Positions 50,319 to 58,365 of a stretch of DNA of 64,000 bases are shown here, piece after piece; the stretch's first letter is position 1, and each line of letters opens with the position of its first letter. The notes beneath the pieces are model-generated. The model saw nothing but the letters and a program-made list of their open reading frames with translations. It was not told the DNA's origin and searched no databases. The stretch covers positions 62,001 to 126,000 of the forward strand of contig NZ_BMVU01000021.1 in NCBI RefSeq assembly GCF_014650875.1, given 5' to 3'. The position numbers were made by a program, and so were the translations under genes. This DNA comes from Streptomyces minutiscleroticus (GTDB lineage Bacteria > Actinomycetota > Actinomycetes > Streptomycetales > Streptomycetaceae).

Positions 50319-52223
50319 TCAGGACCGCGCCGCGACGAGGGACAGGGCGAGGAGGGCCGTGGAGGTGAAGTCGTCCGCCGGCTCCACCGTCTGCCAGGCG
50401 CCGACCTCGTCGACGTAGCCGGCGCCGCGGCCGTCGAAGTCGGCCCACGCGTGGCCCTCGGGCGCGGCGGAACAGGGCCGCACGGCGTCGGAGGGGGACG
50501 GCTTCCGCAGGCGGTCCGCCCTGTTCGGCCCGTTGACGACGGCCCCCCGCAGGATGTCGCCCTTCCCGGTGCGGCTCATGGCCAGATTGGCGACCTGGTG
50601 CTCCAGGCAGTGCGGATACCGCTCGCCCGCGCCGACGACGAAGCCGGTGCCCCAGGCGTTGGAGCCGAACACCCAGGCCCGCTGCCGGGCGGCGAAGGCG
50701 TCGTAGCGGTGGTCGCCGGTCGCGCGCGCGTACAGCTCGGCTGTCGCCACCAGGCCGAACGCGTGCGGTACGGCGTCGAAGTCGGTGAGGACGACCCCCG
50801 CCCGGAAGGGATCGCCCGCGGCCCTCTTCCCGCCCTGCTCCAACTGCCGCCCGAGGTCGGCCTCCAGGACCTCCGACACCTCCTCTCCCGCATCGGCCGA
50901 GGACAGCAGGTCGGCGTGGGCCAGGGCGCTGACGTCCGCGAGGCCCAGCGTGCCGCGCGCGCCGGACCGGACGTACGCGCGGGCCCAGCCGGCCGCCTCC
51001 CGCTCCCAGCGCGCCCGCCGGCCGTCGTCCAGCACGTCCGCCGCGCGGGCCAGCTCCACGGCGGCCCACTCCATGTCGTCCTGCCAGGCGTCCTCCTGGT
51101 AGAAGGACCCGGGCACGGTCGTGACCAGCGCTCCGCGCGGCCGGGTGTCGGCCTTCGCGTACACGGCGGCCGCCTTGGCGAGCCACCGTCCGGCCGCGGA
51201 CGGGTCGTCCTCGGCCTCGGTCTGCGCGGCGAGGGCGAAGGCGGCGGCCACGCGGCCCGCGAGGTTCGGGCTGACGGGGTCGCCCGGTTCGTTGGCGCGG
51301 AAGACGGGCCGGTACTTGACGAAGTAGTCGGGGTCGCCCGGCTCCACCGTGAGGGCGTCGTCCTCCTCGGGCAGCCTCCACACGTCGTGATCGGAGCGGA
51401 TGCGGTCGTTGCCGGCGCCGAGGCCGACCTGGGAGTACAGCACACCGTCCGTCCCGTCCCACATCTTGTCCAGCCAGCGCAGACCATGGCGGGCCTCCTC
51501 CGGCAGCCCGGGCACGGCGGGCGCGTCGCGGACGGCGGTCAGCATCTGCGCCACCGCGTACGACGCCGTGCCGGTGAACTTGAGGAAGTCACCGGCGTCG
51601 AACCAGCCTCCCGAGACGTCGACCGGACCCGCCACCTCGGTCAGCCCGGTGTCGGTCGTCCGCCCGGTCGCGGAGTCGTAGTGCGGTGAGGCGTAGACGA
51701 CGGCCCGTTCGTCGGTGAGGTGCGAGGCCTCGCGGCCCGTCGCCTCCGGGAGCACGTCCTCGCCGTCCCGCTGGGTGCGGAAGAAGTGGACGCCGTCCTC
51801 CAGCAGGGGCCGCGTCACCTGCCGGGCCGAACCCACGCGGAAGCGGACCGGCCGCGACCGCCCGGCGTCCTGACCGGTCAGCCGCAGCCGGTAGGTGCCG
51901 GCGCGGGTGAGCGCGGACAGGTCGACGGTGCGTACGGTGTCGTAGGCGCTGTTCCACTTGCCGGTCGACGGGCCCAGCTCGCCGCGCAGGGCCGTGCGCC
52001 CGTCCTCGTCCACCACCGTGAAGCCCGCGCCGTCCAGCGCGCCGCCGTCGCCCATGACGTAGGCGTACTTCTTCTCGTCCGCCAGGTATCCGGCCTGGTT
52101 GACCCGTACGGCGGCCGCCACGGGGGCCTCCTCGGCGGAGCATGCGACGAGACATCCTGCGGCCAGTGCCGAGGCGACCACGAGCGACGCCGTCGACGCG
52201 TGCCGGGAGAAGAAGCGGTCCAT
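50319..52223 (-). CDS. GH9-family glycoside hydrolase lipoprotein
   Basis: 634 residues from ATG 52223. A lipoprotein signal peptide ends at LVAC (C28). Residues about 36-130 are the Ig-like CelD N-terminal domain (VRVNQAGYLADEKKYAYVM). The (alpha/alpha)6 catalytic domain has GGWFDAGDFLKF (catalytic base Asp), DDMEWAAVELARA, GTGFVVGAGERYPHCLEHQ and a C-terminal GYVDEVGAWQTVE with the acid Glu. It is probably an endoglucanase or glucan-active enzyme anchored to the outside of the membrane; exact substrate unknown. No carbohydrate-binding module. Confidence 0.92.
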   Translation of the reverse strand: MDRFFSRHASTASLVVASALAAGCLVACSAEEAPVAAAVRVNQAGYLADEKKYAYVMGDGGALDGAGFTVVDEDGRTALRGELGPSTGKWNSAYDTVRTVDLSALTRAGTYRLRLTGQDAGRSRPVRFRVGSARQVTRPLLEDGVHFFRTQRDGEDVLPEATGREASHLTDERAVVYASPHYDSATGRTTDTGLTEVAGPVDVSGGWFDAGDFLKFTGTASYAVAQMLTAVRDAPAVPGLPEEARHGLRWLDKMWDGTDGVLYSQVGLGAGNDRIRSDHDVWRLPEEDDALTVEPGDPDYFVKYRPVFRANEPGDPVSPNLAGRVAAAFALAAQTEAEDDPSAAGRWLAKAAAVYAKADTRPRGALVTTVPGSFYQEDAWQDDMEWAAVELARAADVLDDGRRARWEREAAGWARAYVRSGARGTLGLADVSALAHADLLSSADAGEEVSEVLEADLGRQLEQGGKRAAGDPFRAGVVLTDFDAVPHAFGLVATAELYARATGDHRYDAFAARQRAWVFGSNAWGTGFVVGAGERYPHCLEHQVANLAMSRTGKGDILRGAVVNGPNRADRLRKPSPSDAVRPCSAAPEGHAWADFDGRGAGYVDEVGAWQTVEPADDFTSTALLALSLVAARS

Positions 52224-52336
52224 GGCGCACAGTTTCGCGCATGCCGCGCCATTCCCCCGATTCGGGGCCGTCGGGACGGTGTGACGGTGCGACGGTGCGC
52301 TTCGGCCGGGCGCGGTACGGGCGGCCGGACGGGCCG

Positions 52337-53206
52337 TCAGCCCGCGGCGTGCCCGATGGGGTCGAGCTGCGCGGCGGTCGCCCCGTCGGCGGTGGTGGAC
52401 TCGCTGAGCTCCCGCAGGCGTTCGTCCTGGGCGAGCTGCTCGCGGGCCGCCGCGGTCGCGTACTTGTAGGCGTCGCTTCCCACCAGCAGGCGCAGGGGCG
52501 GCTCGTCCATGGCCACGACGTCCAGGAGCAGCCGGGCCACCTTGGCCGGGTCGCTGGCCGCCGTCAGGCCCGCACCGTGCATCTCCGCCGTCACTCCGAC
52601 GGTCGGCGCGTACGCGGGCCGCACGGTGTCGATGCGCATGGACGAACCGGCCCATTCGGTCGCCATCCCGCCCGGTTCGAGGACGGTGACCTTGATGCCC
52701 AGCGGTGCGACCTCCTTGGCGAGCACCGAGGAGAAGCCGCTGACGGCCCACTTGGCGGACTGGTAGGCGGCCAGCCCCGGGGTGGCGAGCCTGCCGCCCA
52801 CGGACGACACCTGGACGATGCGGCCCGAACCCTGTTCGCGCATCACCGGCAGCGCGGCCCGCGTCAGCCGGACGACGCCGAAGAGGTTGGTCTCCACCTG
52901 GGCGCGGAAGTCGTCGGGGGCGACGTCCTCGATCGAGGCGATGTTGGCGTACCCGGCATTGTTGACCAGCACGTCGAGCCGGCCGAACCGGTCGACCGCC
53001 GTCCGTACGGCGCTCTCGGTCTGCGCGGGGTCGGTGACGTCGAGCGGCACGGCCACGAAGCGGTCGCCGTACTCGGCGACGAGGCCGTCGAGCACGTGCG
53101 GGGAACGCGCGCCGGCCACGACGGTGTGCCCGGCCCGTGCCGCCGCGCGGACGATCTCGCGACCCAGACCGCGCGAAGCGCCGCTGACGAGGATGACAGA
53201 GGACAT
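52337..53206 (-). CDS. short-chain dehydrogenase/reductase
   Basis: 289 residues from ATG 53206. Motifs: VILVSGASRGLGREIV, PLDVTD, VLVNNAG, QVSSVGG, and the catalytic Y-x-x-x-K in AYQSAKWAV, then VTVLEPGGM. It belongs to the group of atypical long SDRs that reduce ketones. A 31-bp inverted-repeat operator lies about 160 bp upstream and is not like that of the nearby TetR regulator, so another repressor probably acts here. Confidence 0.93.
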   Translation of the reverse strand: MSSVILVSGASRGLGREIVRAAARAGHTVVAGARSPHVLDGLVAEYGDRFVAVPLDVTDPAQTESAVRTAVDRFGRLDVLVNNAGYANIASIEDVAPDDFRAQVETNLFGVVRLTRAALPVMREQGSGRIVQVSSVGGRLATPGLAAYQSAKWAVSGFSSVLAKEVAPLGIKVTVLEPGGMATEWAGSSMRIDTVRPAYAPTVGVTAEMHGAGLTAASDPAKVARLLLDVVAMDEPPLRLLVGSDAYKYATAAAREQLAQDERLRELSESTTADGATAAQLDPIGHAAG

Positions 53207-53366
53207 GGTGAGCTCCCTGAAGGTTGTGCGCGCCGGGCGTCCGGCCCGCCCGGCCGCGGAGGGGCACCGGCCGGCACCGATGGCGCCGGCGGTTCCGCCG
53301 AGAGGCCGGAGAGACGGCACACCGTTTCCGGCGCACCGCGAAGTCCAACGGGACCCAACTTAACAA

Positions 53367-53397
53367 AACCGCGTTCCCTTAACAAGAGAACACGGTT
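53367..53397. promoter_or_regulatory. inverted-repeat operator upstream of SDR gene
   Basis: AACCGCGTTC (53367-53376) and GAACACGGTT (53388-53397) are inverted with one mismatch across an 11-base AT-rich spacer containing CTTAACAA. It is in an AT-rich island, the probable SDR promoter. Looks like a TetR- or MarR-type operator. Confidence 0.6.
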
Positions 53398-53577
53398 CAC
53401 TAAACAGTCGGCCATGTATACCCGCCATACGCGGTGACACCGACGGCGAGCGGTTCGCCCACCGTCGCTCCGGGCGCGAATGGACCACCGCCCGTGACGC
53501 ACGCACGACCTCGCGGCACCGTGCACCACCGGAACCCGGCCTCCCGGCCGCCCTGACACCGGCTCGCCCCCGGCCCT

Positions 53578-53611
53578 CCCGGTGCCGGCCCGCCACCGGG
53601 CCGGCACCGGG
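53578..53611 (-). terminator. 15-bp stem hairpin terminator
   Basis: CCCGGTGCCGGCCCG (53578-53592) pairs perfectly with 53597-53611 around a CCAC loop, 28 bases after the TetR stop codon. Confidence 0.82.
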
Positions 53612-53638
53612 TCCGGCACGCCTTCGTCCGGGCGGGCG

Positions 53639-54220
53639 TCAGGCCCTCAGCGCGTCCAGGGCGATGTCGAGGGAGCGCATCGACGCGGTGCGGTCGCCGG
53701 TGGCCTTGCCCCGCAGGGCGCCGCCCTCGAAGGCGTCGATCAGGAAGGCGGCGAGGTCGTGAGCGGGGCGGGAGGAGACGATCTCGCCCGCCTGCTGGCC
53801 CTGCTCGATCACGGCGGCGAGAGCACCGGTCCAGCCGTCGAAGCCGTCGAGCACGGCGGACCGCACCTCGTCACCGGTGGTCGGCGTGTCACTGGCCATG
53901 GTGACCAGCAGGCACCCGTACTCGACACCGGTCGCGCGGGTGCGCTCGGCCTGCGCCACGAAGTGGGCGCGCAGCCGCTCCGGCGCCGTGCGGTCCCGGT
54001 CGCCGACGTCGCCGAGCGCGCTGAAGTCCGTGGCACCGCTGTAGCGGCGCACGATCTCGGCGGCGAGCTCCTGCTTGCTCTTGAAGTGGTTGTAGAAAGA
54101 CCCCTTCGGCACGCCCGCCGCGGTCGTGATGTCCTGCACGCTGGCGCCGTTGAACCCCTGCCGCCGGAACACGGCCTCCGCGTGCTCGACCAGCTTTCCC
54201 TTCACACTCACCCTTGGCAT
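53639..54220 (-). CDS. TetR/AcrR-family transcriptional regulator
   Basis: 193 residues from ATG 54220. The helix-turn-helix is KLVEHAEAVFRRQGFNGASVQDITTAAGVPKGSFYNHFKSKQELAAEIV. The C-terminal domain (GVEYGCLLVTMASDTP, WTGALAAVIEQGQQAGEI) is of the TetR_C_6-like group with a conserved Cys in YGCLL, often a redox or electrophile sensor (QacR/NemR-like). The promoter has TTGACA and CATATT with the shared GACCGG operator between them, and the -10 ends six bases before the ATG, so the transcript may be leaderless. It is divergent from a WrbA-like flavodoxin with the same operator. Confidence 0.93.
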   Translation of the reverse strand: MPRVSVKGKLVEHAEAVFRRQGFNGASVQDITTAAGVPKGSFYNHFKSKQELAAEIVRRYSGATDFSALGDVGDRDRTAPERLRAHFVAQAERTRATGVEYGCLLVTMASDTPTTGDEVRSAVLDGFDGWTGALAAVIEQGQQAGEIVSSRPAHDLAAFLIDAFEGGALRGKATGDRTASMRSLDIALDALRA

Positions 54221-54226
54221 GTGTCC

Positions 54227-54255
54227 AATATGACCGGCCTGCTTGGCGATGTCAA
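54227..54255 (-). promoter_or_regulatory. TetR promoter with shared operator (copy 1)
   Basis: On the minus strand TTGACA (54255-54250), 17 bases, CATATT (54232-54227). The spacer holds CCAAGCAGGCCGGT, a degenerate version of the AAGACGACCGGTCATATT operator. The ATG follows 6 bases after the -10. Confidence 0.72.
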
Positions 54256-54430
54256 AGGACACCTCGCCCCGGACGACCGGGCGCGAGGCGCCGGGCCGGC
54301 GCGGCACGCACACCCCGAGTCGACGACAGCAGGCGCCGATACGCCAGGGAAAACGCCATGCACTCGTCGCCGCCACCGGACATGCCGTCGCCGTCCGCCG
54401 GCGTCCCGCGCCTCACCCGGACCGGGCGGC

Positions 54431-54459
54431 TTGACTATTTCAAGACGACCGGTCATATT
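54431..54459 (+). promoter_or_regulatory. flavodoxin gene promoter with shared operator (copy 2)
   Basis: TTGACT (54431-54436), 17 bases, CATATT (54454-54459). The spacer and -10 form AAGACGACCGGTCATATT (54442-54459), identical to the operator upstream of the TDT transporter. A bound repressor would cover the whole promoter. Confidence 0.78.
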
Positions 54460-54558
54460 TCTCAATGCCGGGGTGATCCGGTCGGCCGGAGGCGGTGGAG
54501 ACCGTCCTCGACCGCCTCCCGCCGTACTGTCCTGACCTCTCGAACCACTGGAGATGAC

Positions 54559-55170
54559 ATGTCCGAGTCCGCCGCCCCCGCCCCGTCGGTCGCCGTCGCC
54601 TTCCACTCCGGCTACGGGCACACCGCGGTCCTCGCCGAGGCCGTCCGGCGCGGAGCGGCCGACGCCGGCGCCGACGTGGCCTTCGTCCCGGTGGACACCA
54701 TCACCGACGAACAGTGGCAGCGGCTCGACGACGCCGACGCGATCGTCTTCGGCTCGCCCACCTACATGGGCGGCGCGTCCGCCGGGTTCCACACCTTCGC
54801 CGAGGCCACCAGCAAGCGCTTCGTGGAGGGCCGCTGGGCGGACAAGCTCGCGGCCGGCTTCACCAACTCCGCCTCCAAGAGCGGCGACAAGTCCAACACC
54901 CTCGCCTACTTCGCCGCCCTCGCCGCCCAGCACCGCATGCTGTGGGTCAGCCTCGGCCTCGCCCCCGGCTGGAACTCCACCACCGCTTCCGAGAACGACC
55001 TCAACCGCCTCGGCTTCTGGGCCGGCGCCGGCGCCCAGACCCCGATGGACGGCGGCACCGACACCGTCCACCCCGCCGACATCGCCACCGCCGAGCACCT
55101 CGGCGCCCGCGTCGCCCGCCAGGCCGCCCTCCTCGCCGCAGGGCGCCACGCCCTGTCCGCCACCGCCTGA
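54559..55170 (+). CDS. WrbA-like flavodoxin / NAD(P)H:quinone oxidoreductase
   Basis: 203 residues from ATG 54559, with TGGAGATG upstream. The flavodoxin fold is clear: VAVAFHSGYGHTAVLAEAVRRGA for FMN phosphate binding, then DADAIVFGSPTYMGGASAGFHTFAEAT and AAGFTNSASKSGDKSNTL. It fits NAD(P)H-dependent two-electron quinone reductases of the WrbA group, protecting against redox cyclers. It shares the operator with the TetR gene opposite and with the TDT transporter, so repression is lifted by some quinone or electrophile. Cytoplasmic. Confidence 0.94.
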   Translation: MSESAAPAPSVAVAFHSGYGHTAVLAEAVRRGAADAGADVAFVPVDTITDEQWQRLDDADAIVFGSPTYMGGASAGFHTFAEATSKRFVEGRWADKLAAGFTNSASKSGDKSNTLAYFAALAAQHRMLWVSLGLAPGWNSTTASENDLNRLGFWAGAGAQTPMDGGTDTVHPADIATAEHLGARVARQAALLAAGRHALSATA

Positions 55171-55224
55171 CGCGGTACCCGGCGCCCCGGCCGCGCGTAC
55201 GGGACAGCGGCCGGGCCGGGCGGC

Positions 55225-55406
55225 ATGCCCAAGGGGGCCGTCCACCACCACTCCGGCAGCAAGCAGGACCTGGCCGTCGAGGTCGTCGAGCAGTACGCCC
55301 GGACCACCGGCCTGTCGTCGCGCGACGGGGACGGCCCCGCCCGGAACGCCTGCGCGGGCGCCTTCCGGGCGCGAGCGAGGTCGTCCTGGAGGTACTGCGC
55401 GGGTGA
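55225..55406 (+). pseudogene. TetR-family relic
   Basis: From ATG 55225 the frame reads MPKGAVHHHSGSKQDLAVEVVEQYA, the recognition helix and following helix of a TetR protein (normally GVPKGAVHHHFGSKQDL). The preceding helix is missing and the rest decays into an Arg/Ala-rich stretch ending at 55406. A fragment of a lost regulator. Confidence 0.68.
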
Positions 55407-55430
55407 CCGCGTGCGCGGCGGGTCCAGGAC

Positions 55431-55885
55431 TCAGGCGTCTCGCCCGTGGCGGTGCGGCGCGCGGACGACGCCCGCCGGCTCCGCCGACGGCCCCGGCGTG
55501 CCCGGCAGCCTCCAGACGTCGCCGTGTGCGAGGGCCGGGTCCCGGGCCGCGGCGCGGCAGGCGGTCACGAAGGCGGCCGCGGTGTCGGACGCCTCGTCGC
55601 GCCGTACCACGCTCATCCGGTTGCGCGGACCGCGCAGGGGAACGGACTCCAGGCCCGGCCGGCGGGCGAACCGGAACGACGCCGGGACCGCGGAGACGCC
55701 CAGGCCGGCCGCCGCCGGGCCGGGCACCGCGGAGGGGCCGTCGGCACCGCCGTCGACGCGACGCCGGCCTCGGCGGCGGTGCCCAACCGGGCCCGGCAGT
55801 GGGCCCGTTCGCGCAGCGGGAAGAGCACGGACTCCTCGGCCGGGGCGGACAGCGGCAGCCGCTCCTCGCGGCCCACGGATGCCTC
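55431..55885 (-). pseudogene. LysR-family regulator relic, C-terminal part
   Basis: The minus strand reads, in one frame, EERLPLSAPAEESVLFPLRERAHCRARLGTAAEAGV, and after a frame change AAGLGVSAVPASFRFARRPGLESVPLRGPRNRMSVVRRDEASDTAAAFVTACRAAA. Both match the effector-binding domain of LysR proteins. The N-terminal winged helix is not found and the two pieces are in different frames, so it is a decayed gene. Confidence 0.68.
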
Positions 55886-56089
55886 TGCGACAGGAGGGCG
55901 CTGGTGCGCTCCTCCGCCGCCGGCGCCTCGGCCGCGCACTCCGCCGTGCTGTGCGCACGGTCCCGCGCCCGCCCTCCGGTGTCCGTCCGCCGAGGGCCCG
56001 CGGTGCCTCCCGCCGCGCCCCGACGGGACGCGGGGACATGCTGTTTCGGCATCGGGCGATGACGAATCCGTCTTGGGCCGGCCGACGGG

Positions 56090-56161
56090 TCCCCTGTTCG
56101 GCTGACGCGGCTGGCCGCCGGGCACGGCATCCAGATCGTCGGCCCTCCGCTGCCGCCCTGA
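56090..56161 (+). other. short C-terminal protein fragment
   Basis: A frame ending TGA 56159-56161 reads LTRLAAGHGIQIVGPPLPP, which resembles the tail of actinobacterial cupin-type or similar small proteins. No start or upstream domain is seen. Probably a gene remnant in a region with other remnants. Confidence 0.3.
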
Positions 56162-56321
56162 CGGAAGGTGTGTGCGCGAACGGGCGCACCGTGCAGGCCG
56201 GCCGGTCCCGTGGGGCCGGCCTCCGTCCGTCCGGCCGGGGGTCCGCGCTCCCCCGCTGCGCCGTCGGCTCCCCGCCTCCCTGACGGCGCGAAGTCCCCTT
56301 CGGCGCCGGGCCCTCGGCGCC

Positions 56322-56981
56322 TCAGCCGGCCAGGCCGACGATCAGGGCGCGGGCGGAACCGGTCAGGCGGGGCAGCAGGTCCACCCTCGCATGGGCCAGG
56401 CGCGGCTCCTCGGCGTAGAGCCGGGCCAGCGCCTCGGGCGGCGAGGCGATCTGCCACAGGGCGCCGGCGAGCAGGCTGACGGTGCCGACGAGTTCCCGGG
56501 CGGCCGCCGTGCCCAGGGCCGGCAGGAAGCGGGCGCAGTCCTCCGCCATGGCCTCCAGGGCCTCCAACGCCGCGAGCTTGTAGGTCAGTACGGCGTCCGC
56601 GGACACGTGGCGCTCCAGGTTGAGCGGCGCGTGGGCGAGCAGGTCGCAGAAGAGCGGCCGGTCCACGACCGTACGGGACAGCACGTCCGCCAGCTCGTCG
56701 GCGGTGCCGTCCGTCCTGTCGCCCAGCGCCTCCCCCACCGCGGCGGCCCACTGCGTCCAGCCCTCGGCGGTCAGCCGCAGGTAGATGTCCTCACGGGTCT
56801 CGACGTAGCGCAGGACCGCCGACTTGTTGATGCCCGCCGCGGCGGCGATGTCCGTCAGCGTCACCGCGCGCACTCCCTTGTCGGCCGCCAGGGTGCGGGC
56901 CGCGTCCAGGATCGACGCGAGCCGCAGCTCCTTGTGTTCGGGTCTGCGGGCCCGGCGGACGTCGGGAGGAAGCTTGCTCAC
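56322..56981 (-). CDS. TetR/AcrR-family transcriptional regulator
   Basis: 219 residues from GTG 56981. The helix-turn-helix is LRLASILDAARTLAADKGVRAVTLTDIAAAAGINKSAVLRYVETREDIYLRL. The C-terminal domain (LADVLSRTVVDRPLFCDLLAHAPLNLERHVSADAVLTYKLAALEALEAMAEDCARFLP) is that of TetR_C_13/YcdC-like members. A GAAC/GTTC palindrome lies just before the start codon, suggesting autorepression. The TDT transporter gene is upstream on the same strand, behind a strong terminator. Targets unknown. Confidence 0.93.
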   Translation of the reverse strand: MSKLPPDVRRARRPEHKELRLASILDAARTLAADKGVRAVTLTDIAAAAGINKSAVLRYVETREDIYLRLTAEGWTQWAAAVGEALGDRTDGTADELADVLSRTVVDRPLFCDLLAHAPLNLERHVSADAVLTYKLAALEALEAMAEDCARFLPALGTAAARELVGTVSLLAGALWQIASPPEALARLYAEEPRLAHARVDLLPRLTGSARALIVGLAG

Positions 56982-56996
56982 GCCGCCGATTTTACA

Positions 56997-57009
56997 GAAC
57001 GGCGTGTTC
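56997..57009. promoter_or_regulatory. TetR operator candidate
   Basis: GAAC (56997-57000) and GTTC (57006-57009) around GGCGT, next to TGTAAAAT on the minus strand, which looks like a -10. It ends 16 bases before the GTG of the TetR gene. Confidence 0.42.
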
Positions 57010-57037
57010 CCGGGGTTCGCCGTGCCGGTGACGGGGT

Positions 57038-57095
57038 CGCGCCACGGCCTTCGCGGCCGCCGGGTCGTCCCTGGCGCCGCGAAGGCCGTGGCGCG
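57038..57095 (-). terminator. 20-bp perfect stem terminator
   Basis: Arms 57038-57057 and 57076-57095 (CGCGCCACGGCCTTCGCGGC) are perfectly complementary around an 18-base loop, 17 bases beyond the TDT transporter stop. Confidence 0.88.
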
Positions 57096-57111
57096 CGTGC
57101 GCGCCGGTGCC

Positions 57112-58089
57112 TCAGCCGTGCTGGAGGCGGTGCCCGGCGAACGGGTGGCGGGGCAGGGGCAGCAGGGCCAGCGAGCGCACGGCCACGGCTCCGACGACGG
57201 CCGTGGCGGTGACGAGGACCGCCCAGCCGATGACGGTGTGCGCCGTGGACGGTGTGAGCGACAGGAGCCGGATGCCGTAGGTGGCGCTGGCGGCGGTGGT
57301 GAAGGTGAGCGCCCAGAAGCCGGTCACGAACGGGATCCGGGTGTACCGGCGGATGAGGAACAGGTGCGGCAGGAGCAGGGCGGCCATCGCGCCCAGCAGT
57401 ACCTCGTGCGGGATGCTCTGCTGCGGACCCGCCATCGTCCACCAGGCGTTCCCGGCGACGGCGGGCGGCGCCGAGAAGATCGCCAGGGTGGGGAGCAGCG
57501 GCCCGGGGACGTCGGGGCCCGTGGTGAACCGGGTCAGCAGCAGCGACCCGATCAGCAGCCAGAAGACGAGGCCCGCCGCGAACAGGACGCCGGCCGCGCC
57601 GCGGTGCCCGACGGCGGCGAGGGACTGCGCGGAGATCAGGGACGCCGCGACCGTGGGCAGGAGGTGACCGCCGTGGAGCGTCGCCGCGTCACGCGGCACG
57701 CTGAGGAGTCCCGCGACGAACCACGCGCCGAAGGCGGCGCTGAGGGCGAGCATGACCCATACGAGTCCGGCGCCCACGGCGGGGAAGGGCTCCGCCAGCC
57801 GGGCGGCCAGGAGTGATCCGGCGGCGGGGGCGAGGGCCGCGAAGGGCCCGAGGACGGGGTGCCGCAGATCGTCGATCAGGTCTCTGGGGCGGCGGACTCC
57901 GGCGGCGTAGCGTACGAGCGTGGCGGCCCACACGCTGGCCGCCGTGAACCAGAGCGCGTCTCCGACGACGGCCGGCGCGCCGAGCGGAGCGGCGGCGGCC
58001 GTCCATGTGCCGGCCAGGCCGGAGAGACCGAATCCGATCCCGAGCGTGTTGAGGGGCAGTCGGGTCCTGGCCGGGGTCGTGCCGGTCAT
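57112..58089 (-). CDS. TDT-family (SLAC1/TehA-like) transporter
   Basis: 325 residues from ATG 58089, with AAAGGA upstream. About ten hydrophobic helices in evenly spaced pairs; LNTLGIGFGLSGLAGTWTAAA at the start and LISAQSLAAVGHRGAAGVLFAAGLVFW, GNAWWTMAGPQQSIPHEVLLG further on, as in TehA/MaeP-type proteins that move dicarboxylates, sulfite, tellurite or anions. Substrate unknown. Its promoter carries an exact copy of the operator used by the WrbA-like gene, so it is likely in the same redox-responsive regulon. Confidence 0.9.
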   Translation of the reverse strand: MTGTTPARTRLPLNTLGIGFGLSGLAGTWTAAAAPLGAPAVVGDALWFTAASVWAATLVRYAAGVRRPRDLIDDLRHPVLGPFAALAPAAGSLLAARLAEPFPAVGAGLVWVMLALSAAFGAWFVAGLLSVPRDAATLHGGHLLPTVAASLISAQSLAAVGHRGAAGVLFAAGLVFWLLIGSLLLTRFTTGPDVPGPLLPTLAIFSAPPAVAGNAWWTMAGPQQSIPHEVLLGAMAALLLPHLFLIRRYTRIPFVTGFWALTFTTAASATYGIRLLSLTPSTAHTVIGWAVLVTATAVVGAVAVRSLALLPLPRHPFAGHRLQHG

Positions 58090-58220
58090 GGGAGGCCGTC
58101 CTTTCACAGGTTCCGTCCGGGGTCGCGGACGCGCCGTCCCCGGACCGGGGCTTCACTTCGCCGGGAAGGCGAGCAGGGCTTCGTCGCCCTGCTGGTGTGC
58201 CGCGTTCCGACGTCCGGAAC

Positions 58221-58247
58221 AATATGACCGGTCGTCTTGAATGTCAA
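58221..58247 (-). promoter_or_regulatory. TDT transporter promoter with shared operator (copy 3)
   Basis: The minus strand holds AAGACGACCGGTCATATT (58238-58221), identical over 18 bases to the site before the flavodoxin gene 3.8 kb away. TTGACA (58247-58242) lies 15 bases before CATATT, a short spacing. About 130 bp upstream of the transporter start. Confidence 0.75.
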
Positions 58248-58365
58248 CGCGCGGTCCCGGCACGTCCGTCCGCCGGCACGGCCCGACGGGAGTGTTCCCG
58301 CCGGGCCGTGCCGACGGGCGGCCCGACGGGAAGCGAGCGGCCGTCGGCGCCCCGGGCGGACCCCC

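Noticed and set aside
49831..50418. + strand frame of 195 codons downstream of the S15-like gene
   Set aside because: Runs through the stem-loop and the tandem duplication and into the antisense of the GH9 gene; no start signal.
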